Positions 47,956-58,786 of a DNA stretch of 64,000 nucleotides are shown one piece after another. Where the stretch lies: contig CM030840.1 of assembly GCA_018105865.1 (NCBI GenBank), positions 5,488,140-5,552,139 on the forward strand. Reading direction: 5' to 3'. The stretch is from Metaphire vulgaris. Taxonomy: Eukaryota > Annelida > Clitellata > Crassiclitellata > Megascolecidae. A program made the translations under genes and the position numbers. The stretch's first letter is position 1. Each line of letters starts with the position of its first letter. The notes beneath the pieces are model-generated. The model saw only the letters and a program-made list of their open reading frames with translations, did no database searches and was not told where the DNA came from.

Positions 47956-48015
47956 ATACTGTATATACAAGTATATATATTTATTTATTTACCGAGGGCA
48001 TTAAAAATTGTAGGG

Positions 48016-48016
<1 letters not shown>

Positions 48017-48074
<58 letters not shown>
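48017..48074. repeat. (TA)n microsatellite
   Basis: About 28 TA units. Confidence 0.9.
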
Positions 48075-48075
<1 letters not shown>

Positions 48076-48513
48076 GTGCATCGTGATCAACTCCCCTCTT
48101 CTCGTCGTCAGGTTAACCCCATCCACCTCGGTTCATAATGTAATATATAGACGAGCCCCATTGCCGCATGTTATAACTTTCAACTTTATTAACCCGGGTT
48201 TTCAGGAGAGACTAACCTTCAACTGCATGGTTGAAAGCGACCATATAGAGGAAGCAGAAGATTGGGGCGGGAAGGGGCGTAAAAGTGAGGCCCACAGACT
48301 CTGTGGTAATAATTCTCTGAATTTACAGTGGAAATTGTGCTCAACCAGTGGGAGGGAGAGAATGGCTTAGACCAGGGACATCTATATATAGAAGTGCCTG
48401 CTTAGACCATCCAATTCTCCAGTAAAATGAGCATCTAATATATCCTTAATAATATCTAACGCAAGCGTTCGATTGACCTGACGGATAGGGAAGTTAACCT
48501 TCCTCCTGTGTCA
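48075..48513. other. Unassigned DNA
   Basis: No gene or family recognised. Confidence 0.4.
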
Positions 48514-48521
48514 GGGTTGCC

Positions 48522-48694
48522 CAGGGTTTAATCTAGGCCGTTTCCGGGGGGAAATTGCCCTTTGGCCTTTTCCCCCCGGAAATTTAAAATCCCCCGGAAA
48601 TTTTGGCATAATACATCAACTAACAGCAGCACCCTAGCTGACTTCCCCCGGTCTTGTCAGTTCCCCCGGAGTCCAGAGTCTAGATTAAACACTG
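48522..48694. mobile_element. hAT-type MITE, CAGKGTTTAATCTAG ends
   Basis: 173 bp; flanks GGGTTGCC (48514-48521) and GGGTTGTC (48695-48702) match at 7 of 8. Inner CCCCCGGAAATTT words repeat. Confidence 0.85.
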
Positions 48695-48997
48695 GGGTTG
48701 TCTCCCGGCCAGAGTAACTTTTGGCTGCCTTCTCTTCCCTCTAAGGCGATCGAAATTTTGGTTCGGAGTATTCAGACTGACTAAAGCTTTTTAAAATATT
48801 AAACACTAATTGCGAGTAAAATTCAACGTTCGTGAACTTTAAGCAACATTCGGTTCGAAGGAAAAGCAGCTGCGACACCTAGCGAATATTCTGTCGAATA
48901 TCACCACCGCAGTGGACATAAAAGATTGTGACCTATCTAGCGACCAATTTAGCAACTTGTCATTCTGTTCATTCGTTCGGCCATATGTTCGTTTGTT

Positions 48998-49305
48998 CAG
49001 TGGCGTAACTAGGGGGCGGGGGCACTTTGTTGACAGCCCCCCGGGCCCCGGGCGGGGGGCCCCCGAAGAGGGTCTAAGTTAGGGTTAGGTTAGGGTTAAC
49101 CCCTAGAAATGATGTGGTGACGACCTTTTTTTGCTTGTCAGGGTTAAAAAGGTGGAGGCTGGAGATAAGATGACGTTTTTTTGCTTGTCAGGTTAAAAAG
49201 TTAAAAAGGTGAGATGATAACGTTTTTTTGCTCGTCAGCTCGAAACTCTGGGGCCCCCATGTAAAAGTTGCCCCCCGGACCCCCAAAAGTCACGCTACGC
49301 CACTG
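48998..49305. mobile_element. hAT-type MITE with triple motif
   Basis: 308 bp; CGTTTGTT exactly duplicated at 48990-48997 and 49306-49313. Ends CAGTGGCGTAACTAGGGG and (reversed) CAGTGGCGTAGCGTGAC. Three copies of the shared T-rich motif at 49119-49140, 49169-49190 and 49216-49237, 47-50 bp apart. A GGGTTAGG patch near 49080. Confidence 0.92.
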
Positions 49306-49371
49306 CGTTTGTTCATTTTCCGTCGTTCAGATGTTTATGCGCGCTCACGATCAGAATTCGATATAAGTCAC

Positions 49372-49751
49372 CGGTGGCTGATTTACATTTTTAGGCCCGG
49401 TGCACTTTCTTCTAAAAAGTTGCAGGTTACGTGTGAAAAGGGCGAGATGACCTTTTTTTGCTTTTCAACTCTTTAAAGCTTTTCTCGGGAAACTTTCGGA
49501 AGAGCGAAAAAGTTACAGATCATGTGTATGAGAAATAGTGGCGATAACCTTTTTTCTTTTTTTCAGGACACGTTGCGTGACAAATGGTTGCATTTCGGAA
49601 AAAAAAAATGGTTGCATTTCGGAAAAAAAAACAAATAAATTATAAAATATCATTATAACTTGTAAGATATTGTTAATAGAAAAGGTGGGCTTCTAAATTT
49701 TTATTTTACTGGTGGACCCCCTACAAATGTACCGTGGTAAATCCGCCACTG
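49372..49751. mobile_element. hAT-type MITE, CRGTGGCKGATTTACA ends
   Basis: 380 bp; flanks TAAGTCAC (49364-49371) and TAAATCAC (49752-49759) match at 7 of 8. Two motif copies, near 49446 and 49543. A CATTTCGGAAAAAAAA block is tandemly duplicated at about 49588-49630. Confidence 0.88.
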
Positions 49752-49981
49752 TAAATCACAACGCCTCACAGGAAATACTTAGTGCGTAAAGGGCAAAAGG
49801 CTAACTCGTTATTTATTTTTGACGACCTTTAAAACTCCGGACAAAATTGAAATTCTTCAACGAATTCGGTCCTAAACCTGCCCTTTCAATTGTCCTCGAT
49901 TGTTCTGCTGAACTGTTTGCATAATTGATATTTTGTAGTTTGTCCTTTTTTTCTGTCTGTTTGTCTGCCTGCTTGGTTGGC

Positions 49982-50005
49982 CGACTGTTGTCTCTCTCTC
50001 TCTCG

Positions 50006-50054
<49 letters not shown>
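49982..50054. repeat. (TC)n(ATC)n microsatellite
   Basis: CTCTCT then about 16 ATC units. Confidence 0.9.
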
Positions 50055-50433
50055 ATTCGACAACAACGTCGTCATCATTTTATTATATTATAACAATATT
50101 GTTGTTGCTGTTGTTAAATCGATGCTTCCGCAGTTAGTGTGCAGACTTGCTCATAATCTTCTGAATGCATTTCTTTCAGAAGAATTGTCTTAAACTATGA
50201 AATGCATTTATTCAGCGCAGATACTGCTTCTCCATAATCCGTGCGAGTGACTCGCATATCTCTGTGTCTACGCTGTCTACTGATTCCATGCATCACACGC
50301 ATGCGATGGCAGTCGCCGATAAAAGAAACATCGGCTGCTAATCTCAGAAAACCTCACAGATGAAAACCTTCCGCGCACCAACGCACAGAGATAAGAAATC
50401 GCGATGCAGTCGAAAGAAAGCTCGAATAGAATA

Positions 50434-50755
50434 CAGTAGAACTTCGTTATAACGGACTCGGTTATAACGTATAGTCGGTTATAACATGCAGGCCTGCCGA
50501 GATAAAGTCCGGGCCCTGTGCAAAATGACCGGCTGTTAATTATACACATTCGTCATCGGCCCCGGGCCCCTTCCAGACCTCCGGGCCCCTGTGCATTTCC
50601 CCCCGCCCCTCTCGAAGGCCCTGATAACATGCCGCAATGTATACGGTCCCATGTGATGCGCTACAGCATTGGACGGTATTTAGATAGAACGTACCTCGGA
50701 TATAACGTACTAAATCTCAGAGACCCGCTACGTACGTTATAACGGAGTCCTACTG
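50434..50755. mobile_element. pogo/Tigger-like MITE, best copy
   Basis: Ends CAGTAGAACTTCGTTATAAC and (reversed) CAGTAGGACTCCGTTATAAC, flanked by TA at 50432-50433 and 50756-50757 as in Tc1/mariner-pogo insertions. 322 bp, of which 50489-50623 is a younger insertion. Relatives at 2185 and 32962. Confidence 0.9.
50489..50623. mobile_element. hAT-type MITE nested in the pogo MITE
   Basis: 135 bp; ATAACATG exactly duplicated at 50481-50488 and 50624-50631. Ends CAGGCCTGCCGAGA and (reversed) CAGGGCCTTCGAGAG; C-rich interior. Confidence 0.9.
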
Positions 50756-51162
50756 TATCGAGAAATCTGCATTGTCCGCGAATTCTTGGAATTATGTACT
50801 GTATCTTTAGCCGATAGTAATACGCGTTCTTACGCTTTACGGCCGACAAGGACACGTATTTGCGACTGCACGGGTCCCTGATCTGACCTTACGCAACCAA
50901 CCAATCAGTCATGAATACCGACTTAAGCATATGCGATATGCTTCGGTTACACCGGCGATTCAACCGAGGTGATTAAATGGCGTGAGACGCGACCACGCAT
51001 CGCTGCTCGTCTGTGGTCATTCGAAAACAGACGATAAATTTCGAAGACGCGTTAGCATTTTTGCAACTGGAACATTCTTTTCTCCGACGGCAGAAGAATT
51101 TTTCTGTATGGAAAATTGAGATCCTGTGGTGCGTTCGATTCAGCTGAGGGGACATATTTGAT

Positions 51163-51595
51163 GGTGTCCCGTCACTTCCTGGACATCACTTCCTGGACCG
51201 TCACTTGATAGTTATGTGTATGTAAACAAGTGTATACACTATGATATACAAATCGTTGTGATCTTAATGAAATTACGAGTATTTGAAATTCAAGATATTT
51301 TACTTACTTCCTTACAAAGTAAGCAGTGGACCAGTGACGACTATATTCAAATTTTGAATCGTTGGATTACGGTTACGGTTATTTTTACCACCTACACTGG
51401 GCGGAGGGCCAAAACTGAAAAATTGTTGACACAATGGACAGCCCCCAACCTACCTACCTACCTACCTATCTACCCATTTACTTCCATTTACAATGACGGT
51501 CCAGGAAGTGACGGTCCAGGAAGTGACGGTCCAGGAAGTGACGGTCCAGGAAGTGACGGTCCAGGAAGTGACGGGTCAGGAAGTGACAGGGAACC
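51163..51595. mobile_element. Foldback element, GACGGTCCAGGAAGT units
   Basis: 433 bp; ATATTTGAT exactly duplicated at 51154-51162 and 51596-51604. Left end GGTGTCCCGTCACTTCC, right end (reversed) GGTTCCCTGTCACTTCC. The right arm has six to seven 15-bp units; the left arm has three inverted, decayed units. The core is AT-rich and contains CTAC repeats. Confidence 0.9.
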
Positions 51596-51776
51596 ATATT
51601 TGATAGCCCTTTAATATTTTTTGAAGTCGAGTTTTGATTTACCTTTGGCGAGGATAATAAAAGGCAATTGTTTCACGATTTTGATCGATTTCTGACTACT
51701 CAGACCTCCGTTAATCGACTTTGTTGACTGTGCTGAAGACAGTCACTTCGTCCTGTTAAAATCGTTCTGCATACGT

Positions 51777-51945
51777 CATCGTCTACTACGTCATCGTTCT
51801 GCTTTATGTCATCGTCTACTACGTCATCATTCTGCTTTAGGTCATCGTCTACTACGTCATCATTCTGCTTTAGGTCGTCTACTACGTCATCATTCTGCTT
51901 TAGGTCATCGTCTACTACGTCATCATTCTGCTTTGCGTCATCGTT
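51777..51945. repeat. Minisatellite with CRE-like TACGTCA
   Basis: Five units of about 33 bp (one shortened by 3 bases), each with CTACTACGTCATC and TTCTGCTTTA blocks. ACGTCA is the half-site bound by CREB/ATF proteins. Further ACGTCATC copies at about 52634-52670. Confidence 0.9.
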
Positions 51946-52900
51946 CTACCTGATGTGGGATATAAGGCCCGCTCAGGGTCGTGATCTTTTCAGCAACAGG
52001 ATTCGGGAAGACGAATGGAGTATAGATTCATTCGGTTCCTTTGAGAGCTCTAGTGACTAAGATAGCTAGGTGTTTGAATAATTTGTCTTTATTGAAAGCT
52101 GTAGTTATGGCTGCGCAAAGCCTCGAGATGTAAGAGCGAATGTATAAATCGGCTAGATCAGATGCCAGCTGTTATCCGACTAGAGAAGAGCTATCTTGCG
52201 AATCTGCGAATTCGTGTGGTCTTGTAATTGTCGGTCTATTTGAAGTCGCATTGGCTGGAAAAGTCCGAGTACAGTATCTTGCCTATAATTGCTATCACCA
52301 GGAAAATTCCTGGGTGGAGCCTAGTGACTTAAATAATGTATTTTCTAGCAGTGGTTTGCTGAAAGAGTTCTTAACTTATTGCTGCGCGAATTGGACGTAT
52401 CATCTAGGCTTATCGCGAGCGCTGAATGGAATTATTACAGAGTTTGAGTAGATACAGCTTGTTTTTTAGCCGTAGTAGTTTTGCAGTCATTTTCTTTGTT
52501 GTCTGGGATTTTTGACAGTTGTCTGAGTTTTCTCAATAAAACCAGGTCTCGGCGTTCGCTCATTGTCTTGAGCAGCTCAACGATCGCTGCCTTGAATAGA
52601 CGTCTTGCGAGTCAGTCTCCGCCAATACGCTATACTACGTCATCGATCCACTTACGTCATCGATCCACGTCATCAATATTGTTGTGCCATCTCGTGATAT
52701 TGGCTCTCTTTAGGACAGTTTATTCGCCTCGTGGTTTAGTTTGGTCCGAGGGAGAAAGGGTCGATGACCTCTCGAATAATGTACTTTGTGGTAAGTTATC
52801 TGTCTGTCGTCGAAATAAGGAAAGGGCGTTGGAAGAATTGCCAAGAGTCGTCGGTCAAGAAGAGATGGTGATTGGTTCGGGACCCTGAAGCCGAAATAAA
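51946..52900 (+). promoter_or_regulatory. TATA-like promoter or LTR-like region
   Basis: GGGATATAAGGCC at about 51957 lies just after the CRE-like minisatellite. AATAAA occurs near 52536 and 52896. TTTGGTCCGAGGGAGAAAGG near 52739 looks like a primer-binding-site start. Two open frames (52140-52451; 52481-52888) have no recognisable domain. No second LTR copy or pol gene was found, so an LTR is only a possibility. Confidence 0.3.
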
Positions 52901-53004
52901 ACAGAGACAGATAGAGTGACAGAGAGAGATAGAGACAGAAAGACAGACATACAGAAAGAGAAGGGGAGAGAGAGCGAGAGAGATAGAGAGGTACAGATAG
53001 AGAT

Positions 53005-53098
53005 TATAGAAGTGCGGGTACAGCAAAATGCTTACCCTGCCCGTACCCGTGCAAACACCTTCTTACCCTACCCGTACCTGCGGCTACGGGTACGGGAT
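53005..53098. repeat. Inverted CCCGTACC/GGTACGGG repeat
   Basis: CTACCCGTACC words on the left and GGCTACGGGTACGGG on the right; related in style to the arrays of 21247-21745. May be a small degraded element. Confidence 0.45.
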
Positions 53099-53109
53099 TA
53101 GAGATACAG

Positions 53110-53220
53110 AGAGAGACACGGAGGAAGACAAAGAGAGCGAGAGAGAGGGCGAGAGAGAAATCGAGAGAAAAAGAAGAGAAAAACAGCGAGAGACAGAGAC
53201 AGAGAGCGAGAGAGACATAC
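53110..53220. repeat. GA-rich simple sequence
   Basis: GAGAGA/GACAGA words; similar sequence at 52905-53000. Confidence 0.7.
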
Positions 53221-53921
53221 ATGAACAGAGAGCCGACTGTAAAATCGCCGCAGAATAAAGTTTTTATCGCTTGAAGAAAATTACAAAATGGGTGATGTAA
53301 AACTCTAAGTCGAATAAATCAGCCGAAGGGATTGAAAACTTAATCGAGGAGGAATCTGCCAAGACAGGAAAAGCTCTTATTTGGAAAAGAACTGGAGTCT
53401 ACGTAGTTTCAATGCTGTCGTTGACCGAGCGATCAGGCCGAAAAAAGCAAACAGACAAGCGAGAAACTTATTCAAAGAATAGCACTTTCTAAGATTCTTC
53501 TATTTCAGCGTTTCTGCTTTTATCTTCTGAGTCGAAATCAAAGAGAAGCCATACAAATCTTACACTACATTGTAATACTGTGACAACAAACACACGCACG
53601 AATACACGCACACATATTATATATACAATAATACAAATGTGTATGCGCCAGAAAAGACGCTACATAAATTACTTGCTACGTAACATGTCACGACTTTTAT
53701 AATTCAGAGTAAATTTTAAATGTGAAAGCTGCGATATAACAGCAGGTGACATAACTGTAGCATTTGATGAATTGTTCAAATATGATAACAGTTTCATCTC
53801 CTGTAGACAACTGCCTGATGATTCAAGTCTTAAAAGAACTGCCCATAATTAAAAAAACAAGAAATTATAAAAGCTTCAAGATTATTATCTGCAGTATTGG
53901 TAGAAGTAATTGTAGTAGAAG

Positions 53922-54104
<183 letters not shown>

Positions 54105-54238
54105 TTGACAGTTTCAATAAACGATGAATAACTGATCGAAAAATACAAAATGGGGATATCAACCGAAATGATCAAGCAAAAGCACGATGTCCATTTGCCA
54201 TTGATGCTTTTGCTGAATTTCTGCATGATACGATCCAT

Positions 54239-54532
54239 CAGTGATTCAGGATTTCTGGAAGGGGGATTTTGGTTTCGATCGTGACCAAACTTTTGAAAAT
54301 TATTTCTATTTTTCTTTTTTAGGAGCTGACAAGCAAAAAAGGGTCGTCACCTTCGTATTCTTTCTATTTTCTATAGCACTTAGAGATTTTTCAATCGGCA
54401 AGCCAGCCAAAGGGGGTTTGACCCCAAAATCGCGTTCGAACATGAAAAATGTATGGAAAAGCATGTAAAAAAATTTTCGTCGGCAGCCAAGGGGTGGGTA
54501 TTAACCCACAAACCCCCTTGGCTACGCCACTG
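54239..54532. mobile_element. hAT-type MITE, minus-strand motif
   Basis: 294 bp; CGATCCAT exactly duplicated at 54231-54238 and 54533-54540. Right end (reversed) CAGTGGCGTAGCCAAGGGGG is the same as in 1700-1985; left CAGTGATTCAGGATTTC. The shared motif is at 54327-54348 on the minus strand. Confidence 0.92.
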
Positions 54533-54540
54533 CGATCCAT

Positions 54541-55560
54541 CATTTATAATCTATCATATTATTAAGTCGGGAATTTTGTAAGCGTCCGTTGTTGGTTGTG
54601 CAGTCCACTCGGAGACAAACGGCGTAATCGGGATCTAAATCTTGCCAATGCTTTGTCAATATTCACCTGACGAGACCTGATTCTTCCTAATAAACCTTAA
54701 TTATTCATGTAACCAAATGGAGTCCACAGCTGTTTAAATTGGAGTCCAGTCTAATCACCCTTGACGTACGCAGTCTCATCGTTTACGCTTTACGGGAGAG
54801 GGAGAAGAGTTTGCTGTTAGAGTAGTTCTCACTCGGCGACCTAGGTGGCGCTGCTTAATGAACAGGACGTCACTGTAGGCGTTCTTTGATTTGCCTTATA
54901 ATGAAACCGCAAAGCAAGCGTGTCATTCATTCGACGGCGGTCACTCTTTGCTAACGCGCGCTGTCACGCTGCATGTGTGTGTGTGTGTTCATGCCCGCTG
55001 TTTCATTAGGAAATAGAAACCCTTATTTAAAAATAGAGCTTGTAGGGGAAATAAATTGACTTGAAAGGGATCAATGCACAGCGTGATGTACATACAGTAG
55101 GTCTAATATATTAAAACTGTTACTAAGGCTCCTTAATGAAAGCCTCCAAGGAAAAGACGGAGTAAATTCTGATGATTACCGAGGAACTGAGGCAAGTTGG
55201 CATCTGATTTTCAGGCAGTGTATATGGCCTATAATTATGGCCGCTGGTCACGAAAAAGACGAAGGCAACTTAGGCAAGAAGCGCTGTCAGAGACTGAAGC
55301 AGCAGCATGATTTAGAATGTTTAGATGGTTATAAAGACTTTTATTAGGGCTAAGAGATTCTAAGGTTCTAAGAAAACGGATTGCAAAGACCGGCCACAGC
55401 AATAGGTAGTCATACAGTATATAAAAGAATTTCACCATGCTAGAAGTGCTTACATCAAGTTTTATCGTCAGCATCATCATCAGTACCATCTTCATCACGA
55501 TTGTTATTAAATTTATTATTTTTCCTCTAATTTTCATAATGGACGAATATTAGAAAAGTC
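54541..55560. other. Unassigned DNA
   Basis: No gene or family recognised. Confidence 0.45.
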
Positions 55561-55614
<54 letters not shown>

Positions 55615-55622
55615 TATATATA
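55561..55622. repeat. (TA)n microsatellite
   Basis: About 60 bases of TA, continuing at 55965-56018 beyond an insertion. Confidence 0.9.
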
Positions 55623-55964
55623 CAGGCACGCCTGAAGTGGGGGTGCAGGGATGCAGCTGCACCCCCTGGAAAAATGTAGGGGTGCAGTGCACCCCCTAGA
55701 AAGTAGATGGTCTGCACTCTGTCTTCACCATGTCTGCACCCCTTCCAACTAAAATTGACCCAAAAATTGCCACAATTTGCTAAAATTCGCCCAAAATTGA
55801 CAAAATTTGCGAAAAATCGCCAAAAATTTGCTAAAATTGGCCCAAAAAATTGCCAACAATTTGCCAAAAATCATCTCGAATCCAAGAAAAGTGTGAAATG
55901 GCGCTACTGATTTCACCTGGAGAAAATCTGCACCCCCTGCTGAAAATTCGTTCCGGTGGGCCTG
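55623..55964. mobile_element. hAT-type MITE with GCACCCCCT words
   Basis: 342 bp inserted in a TA repeat, so its duplication TATATATA cannot be proven. Ends CAGGCACGCCTGAAGTGGGG and (reversed) CAGGCCCACCGGAACG. Contains repeated GCACCCCCTG and a run of CAAAATTKGCYAAAA words. Same family as 61996-62235. Confidence 0.75.
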
Positions 55965-55966
55965 TA

Positions 55967-56020
<54 letters not shown>

Positions 56021-56087
56021 AGATCGCACGGATGAAGATGAACTCAATCTGTCATTCATCGGCTTCTTTGAAAATCCGGCCTACACC

Positions 56088-56311
56088 CAGTGGCGCAGCC
56101 AGAGTTCCGAGATAGGGAGGGCACAGTCTCATTTTCTAGTAAAAGTCTCTGGCGAGCAAAGATAATTTCGTCGACTTCTTCGAGCATTCGTGCTACCTGT
56201 CTTCTCTGCCCCGCCATCACCACAAAAAACGGGTTTAACCGATTTTGCACTAATCTTCCGACCAGTATCGGCCAGAAGAGGAAGCCACCCCAACCCGTGG
56301 CTAAGTCATTG
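56088..56311. mobile_element. Possible hAT-type MITE
   Basis: Left CAGTGGCGCAGCCAGAG; right (reversed) CAATGACTTAGCC. Flanks CCTACACC and CCTTCATC match at 6 of 8. Decayed. Confidence 0.5.
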
Positions 56312-56319
56312 CCTTCATC

Positions 56320-56950
56320 GTATTTCGCTTAGCACAAGTTGAAACAAATGCCGTACGAATTTCATATCAAAGTCTTCTTTCTTCGTCTATATATACTATA
56401 TAGACATTCAAACGAGATAATGACGTCAACACCGGAAGTTAGCAAAGCTGTAGCCGTTAAAGCGGACGATTAACACGGTTGTTTGCGTTGCAGTAACGCG
56501 CGCGTCTTCTGTTTCAACGAGACGATCCACTTTCCTTTTCGAACATCGTTCCACGTCATTTGAGATCGGGCTAAAAGGACATTAGGATAAAACTACGCTA
56601 TTCGTCCGAATATCGGAAACCCTAACGAAGACGCATTTCTTCCCGGAAGCCATTAGCGACTGCTTTCTTTAGTAGCGACGGAAGAAGAGGAAGAATCTGA
56701 GGTCTGTATCGCCAATGCAATCTGTCTGGTGCAGGCGTCGACAATCGATCTGATCCCTCCCGGTTAGGCAAACAGGCGGCCAAAGTAACTGAACCATCCT
56801 ACAATGAAGATATCGCAAAAGAAAACAATAAACGGAGAAACAACACGACAAGTAATCAAAAACTCCATCATTGTCGGTGGATGAGAAAGGAGGAGCCAAA
56901 CGCCCATCGTCTTTTGACGGACGCGTCTATAAATAGACACGATACACACA
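56320..56950. other. Unassigned DNA
   Basis: No domain in short frames; no repeat family recognised. Confidence 0.4.
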
Positions 56951-56979
56951 AGTATTCAAGAGTGACGTCATTACCATAC

Positions 56980-57890
56980 AGATGAAGAAAGACATAATAG
57001 AGACTCTAGAACAGCGGTTCTCAACCTGTGGGTCGTGACCCCCATGGGGGTCGAATGACGATTTGCCAGGGGTCCCCGAGACCATCAGAAATATGGGGTA
57101 GTCTCTTTTCTTGTTATTGTACAAAATTTTCTTAGTGGTAGTTACGACGTACTAGTTGTTTTACTATAATTGTCATTCGAAGATAGACATGGAGACAATT
57201 AAATAATAACGATTTCGAACATTTTGATTGTCGTAGCATTATTATTTTTAGCAGTTTACATTGTGAACGAAAATAATGTAACCGTTGGGGGGTCGCCACA
57301 TCATGGGGGATTGAATTAAAAGGGTCGCGGCGCTATAAAGGTTGAGAACCGCTGCTCTAGAAAGAGGACAACACAGAGCAACAAAGATGATCAAAAGATA
57401 TCAAAAATCGACCTATGAAGAACGACTAGAACTCTACGGATTGACAACTTTGGATAAAAGGAGAACGAGAGAGGATTTAATTGAGACATCAAATAACTAA
57501 CAAATAAAGTGAAAGCGTCAAGAAAAAGGGTTTTTTTTTACAACAAAACAGTATGATGATGGAACCAGAGGACACAACATGAAGCTGTTTAAGAAACGGT
57601 TTGAGAGATACAAACAGCATATTTTTAGTGCGAGAGTGGTGGACAGATGGAATGTATTGGACGAGAAGATAGTAATGGCTACTAGCGTAAACGATCTCAA
57701 AATGAACCTTAGTACTATAGGATACTAGATTGGATGGACGAAACATAGTGGTTCTCGCACAGGGCAGACCCCCCTGAACCACTGTAAACTTTGTTATATT
57801 ATATAATATTGCATTACATTAGGCCTATATTATAATCATAGCATAGCATAGCATATTACATTACATTGCATTGCACTACATTATATAGAT
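56980..57890 (+). pseudogene. CR1/L2-like LINE, ORF2 C-terminus, split by hAT
   Basis: After the hAT element, one frame reads RATKMIKRYQKSTYEERLEL, then YGLTTLDKRRTREDLIE, the well-known C-terminal region of CR1/L2-type ORF2. Stops and a frameshift follow, then TRGHNMKLFKKRFERYKQHI and RVVDRWNVL in the next frame. The 3' tail has ATTACATT/GCATT repeats near 57800-57885. The codons before 57012 continue the protein, so the hAT insertion is younger. Confidence 0.87.
57012..57354. mobile_element. SPIN-like hAT MITE
   Basis: 343 bp; CTCTAGAA exactly duplicated at 57004-57011 and 57355-57362. Ends CAGCGGTTCTCAACCTGTGG and (reversed) CAGCGGTTCTCAACCTTTAT; then GGGTCG-GACCCC, GGGGGTCGAA, GACCATCAGAAATA; towards the right GGGGGTCGCCACATCATG and AAAAGGGTCGCGGC. 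From memory this order matches SPIN (Space Invader) hAT elements of vertebrates and some invertebrates. A sequence comparison has not been run. Confidence 0.85.
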
Positions 57891-57985
57891 CAGTGTTTCC
57901 CAAGCTGTGGGTCGCGACCCAAAAGTGTGTCGCAGGGGTCAGTTTAATGAGTCGCGGGGTAGCACGGAAATTGAGACATCAGAAC
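57891..57985. mobile_element. hAT end fragment, CAGTGTTTCCCAAGCTGTGG
   Basis: About 85 bases match the right end of 5780-6548 (GGGTCGCGACCCAAAAGTG, then GTCAGTTTAATGAGTCG). The other end is missing. Confidence 0.7.
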
Positions 57986-58780
57986 ATTTCAAGGACGCCA
58001 ATATTGTCATGACCCGACCCGAATCGACCATTTGATCACGGAACTTGGACCAGAAGCTATCTGGCTACGCAAAGAATTATTGCAAAAATACATTCTATAG
58101 AGTGGCTATTTATAATCTCCAAAATCCATTAAAACACAATGACTCGAGCACACGACCTTTCTATCCCACAACCTAGCGAACAAAGAATATCGATCCTGCA
58201 AATGCATGTTGGAAAAAACAGGAAATATTCATTCCTAATCGAAGTCGCGTCTATACAGTGTTGTTCTAGACGACGACTTCAGCCGGACATGTTTTGTGAG
58301 AGGAAGGAATTCTAAGGAAAATGAGATTCATCGTGAAGCGAATACAGATCTGTCATTGCGGTGCATGCAAACACATCTAGACCATCGGGCATGACTTGCA
58401 GTGCGTTACAGCGATCGATGAACCAGAAAATCTACGAATTGCGAAATCCCTTGGGGATTAGAGGAACCCTAAACAAATATTCTTCTATAGCAAATAATTT
58501 CTTCGTCTTGCAAATGTTTGAGTGACCAAAGCCAGGAAACAGACTAAAACACTAGTACTAATTGCTTGACCAGAACTCAGGAACGTAAAGTCGGTCAAAA
58601 AATATGGATAAATCCGAAAGGCTGCTTAGCTGGACATTTCATGGGTTGCATCTTTAGAACATTAAAATTTTTCTTCTGAATTTCTGACGACCCTTCAGGT
58701 AAATCCTTCACGAAGGTAATCGACTCAACTTCTCGAGTTGTCTACAAATAATCTCACAGTTTACATTTCCTTCGAAATCA
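57986..58780. other. Unassigned DNA
   Basis: No gene or repeat recognised. Confidence 0.4.
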
Positions 58781-58786
58781 CTCATA

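Noticed and set aside
51494..51595. CRISPR-like regular repeats
   Set aside because: Units are directly adjacent with no unique spacers, and the context is a foldback element in a eukaryote.
52140..52888. Two consecutive plus-strand open frames as a retroelement gag
   Set aside because: No zinc knuckle, protease or RT motif is visible and no flanking pair of LTRs was found; kept only as an unassigned region.
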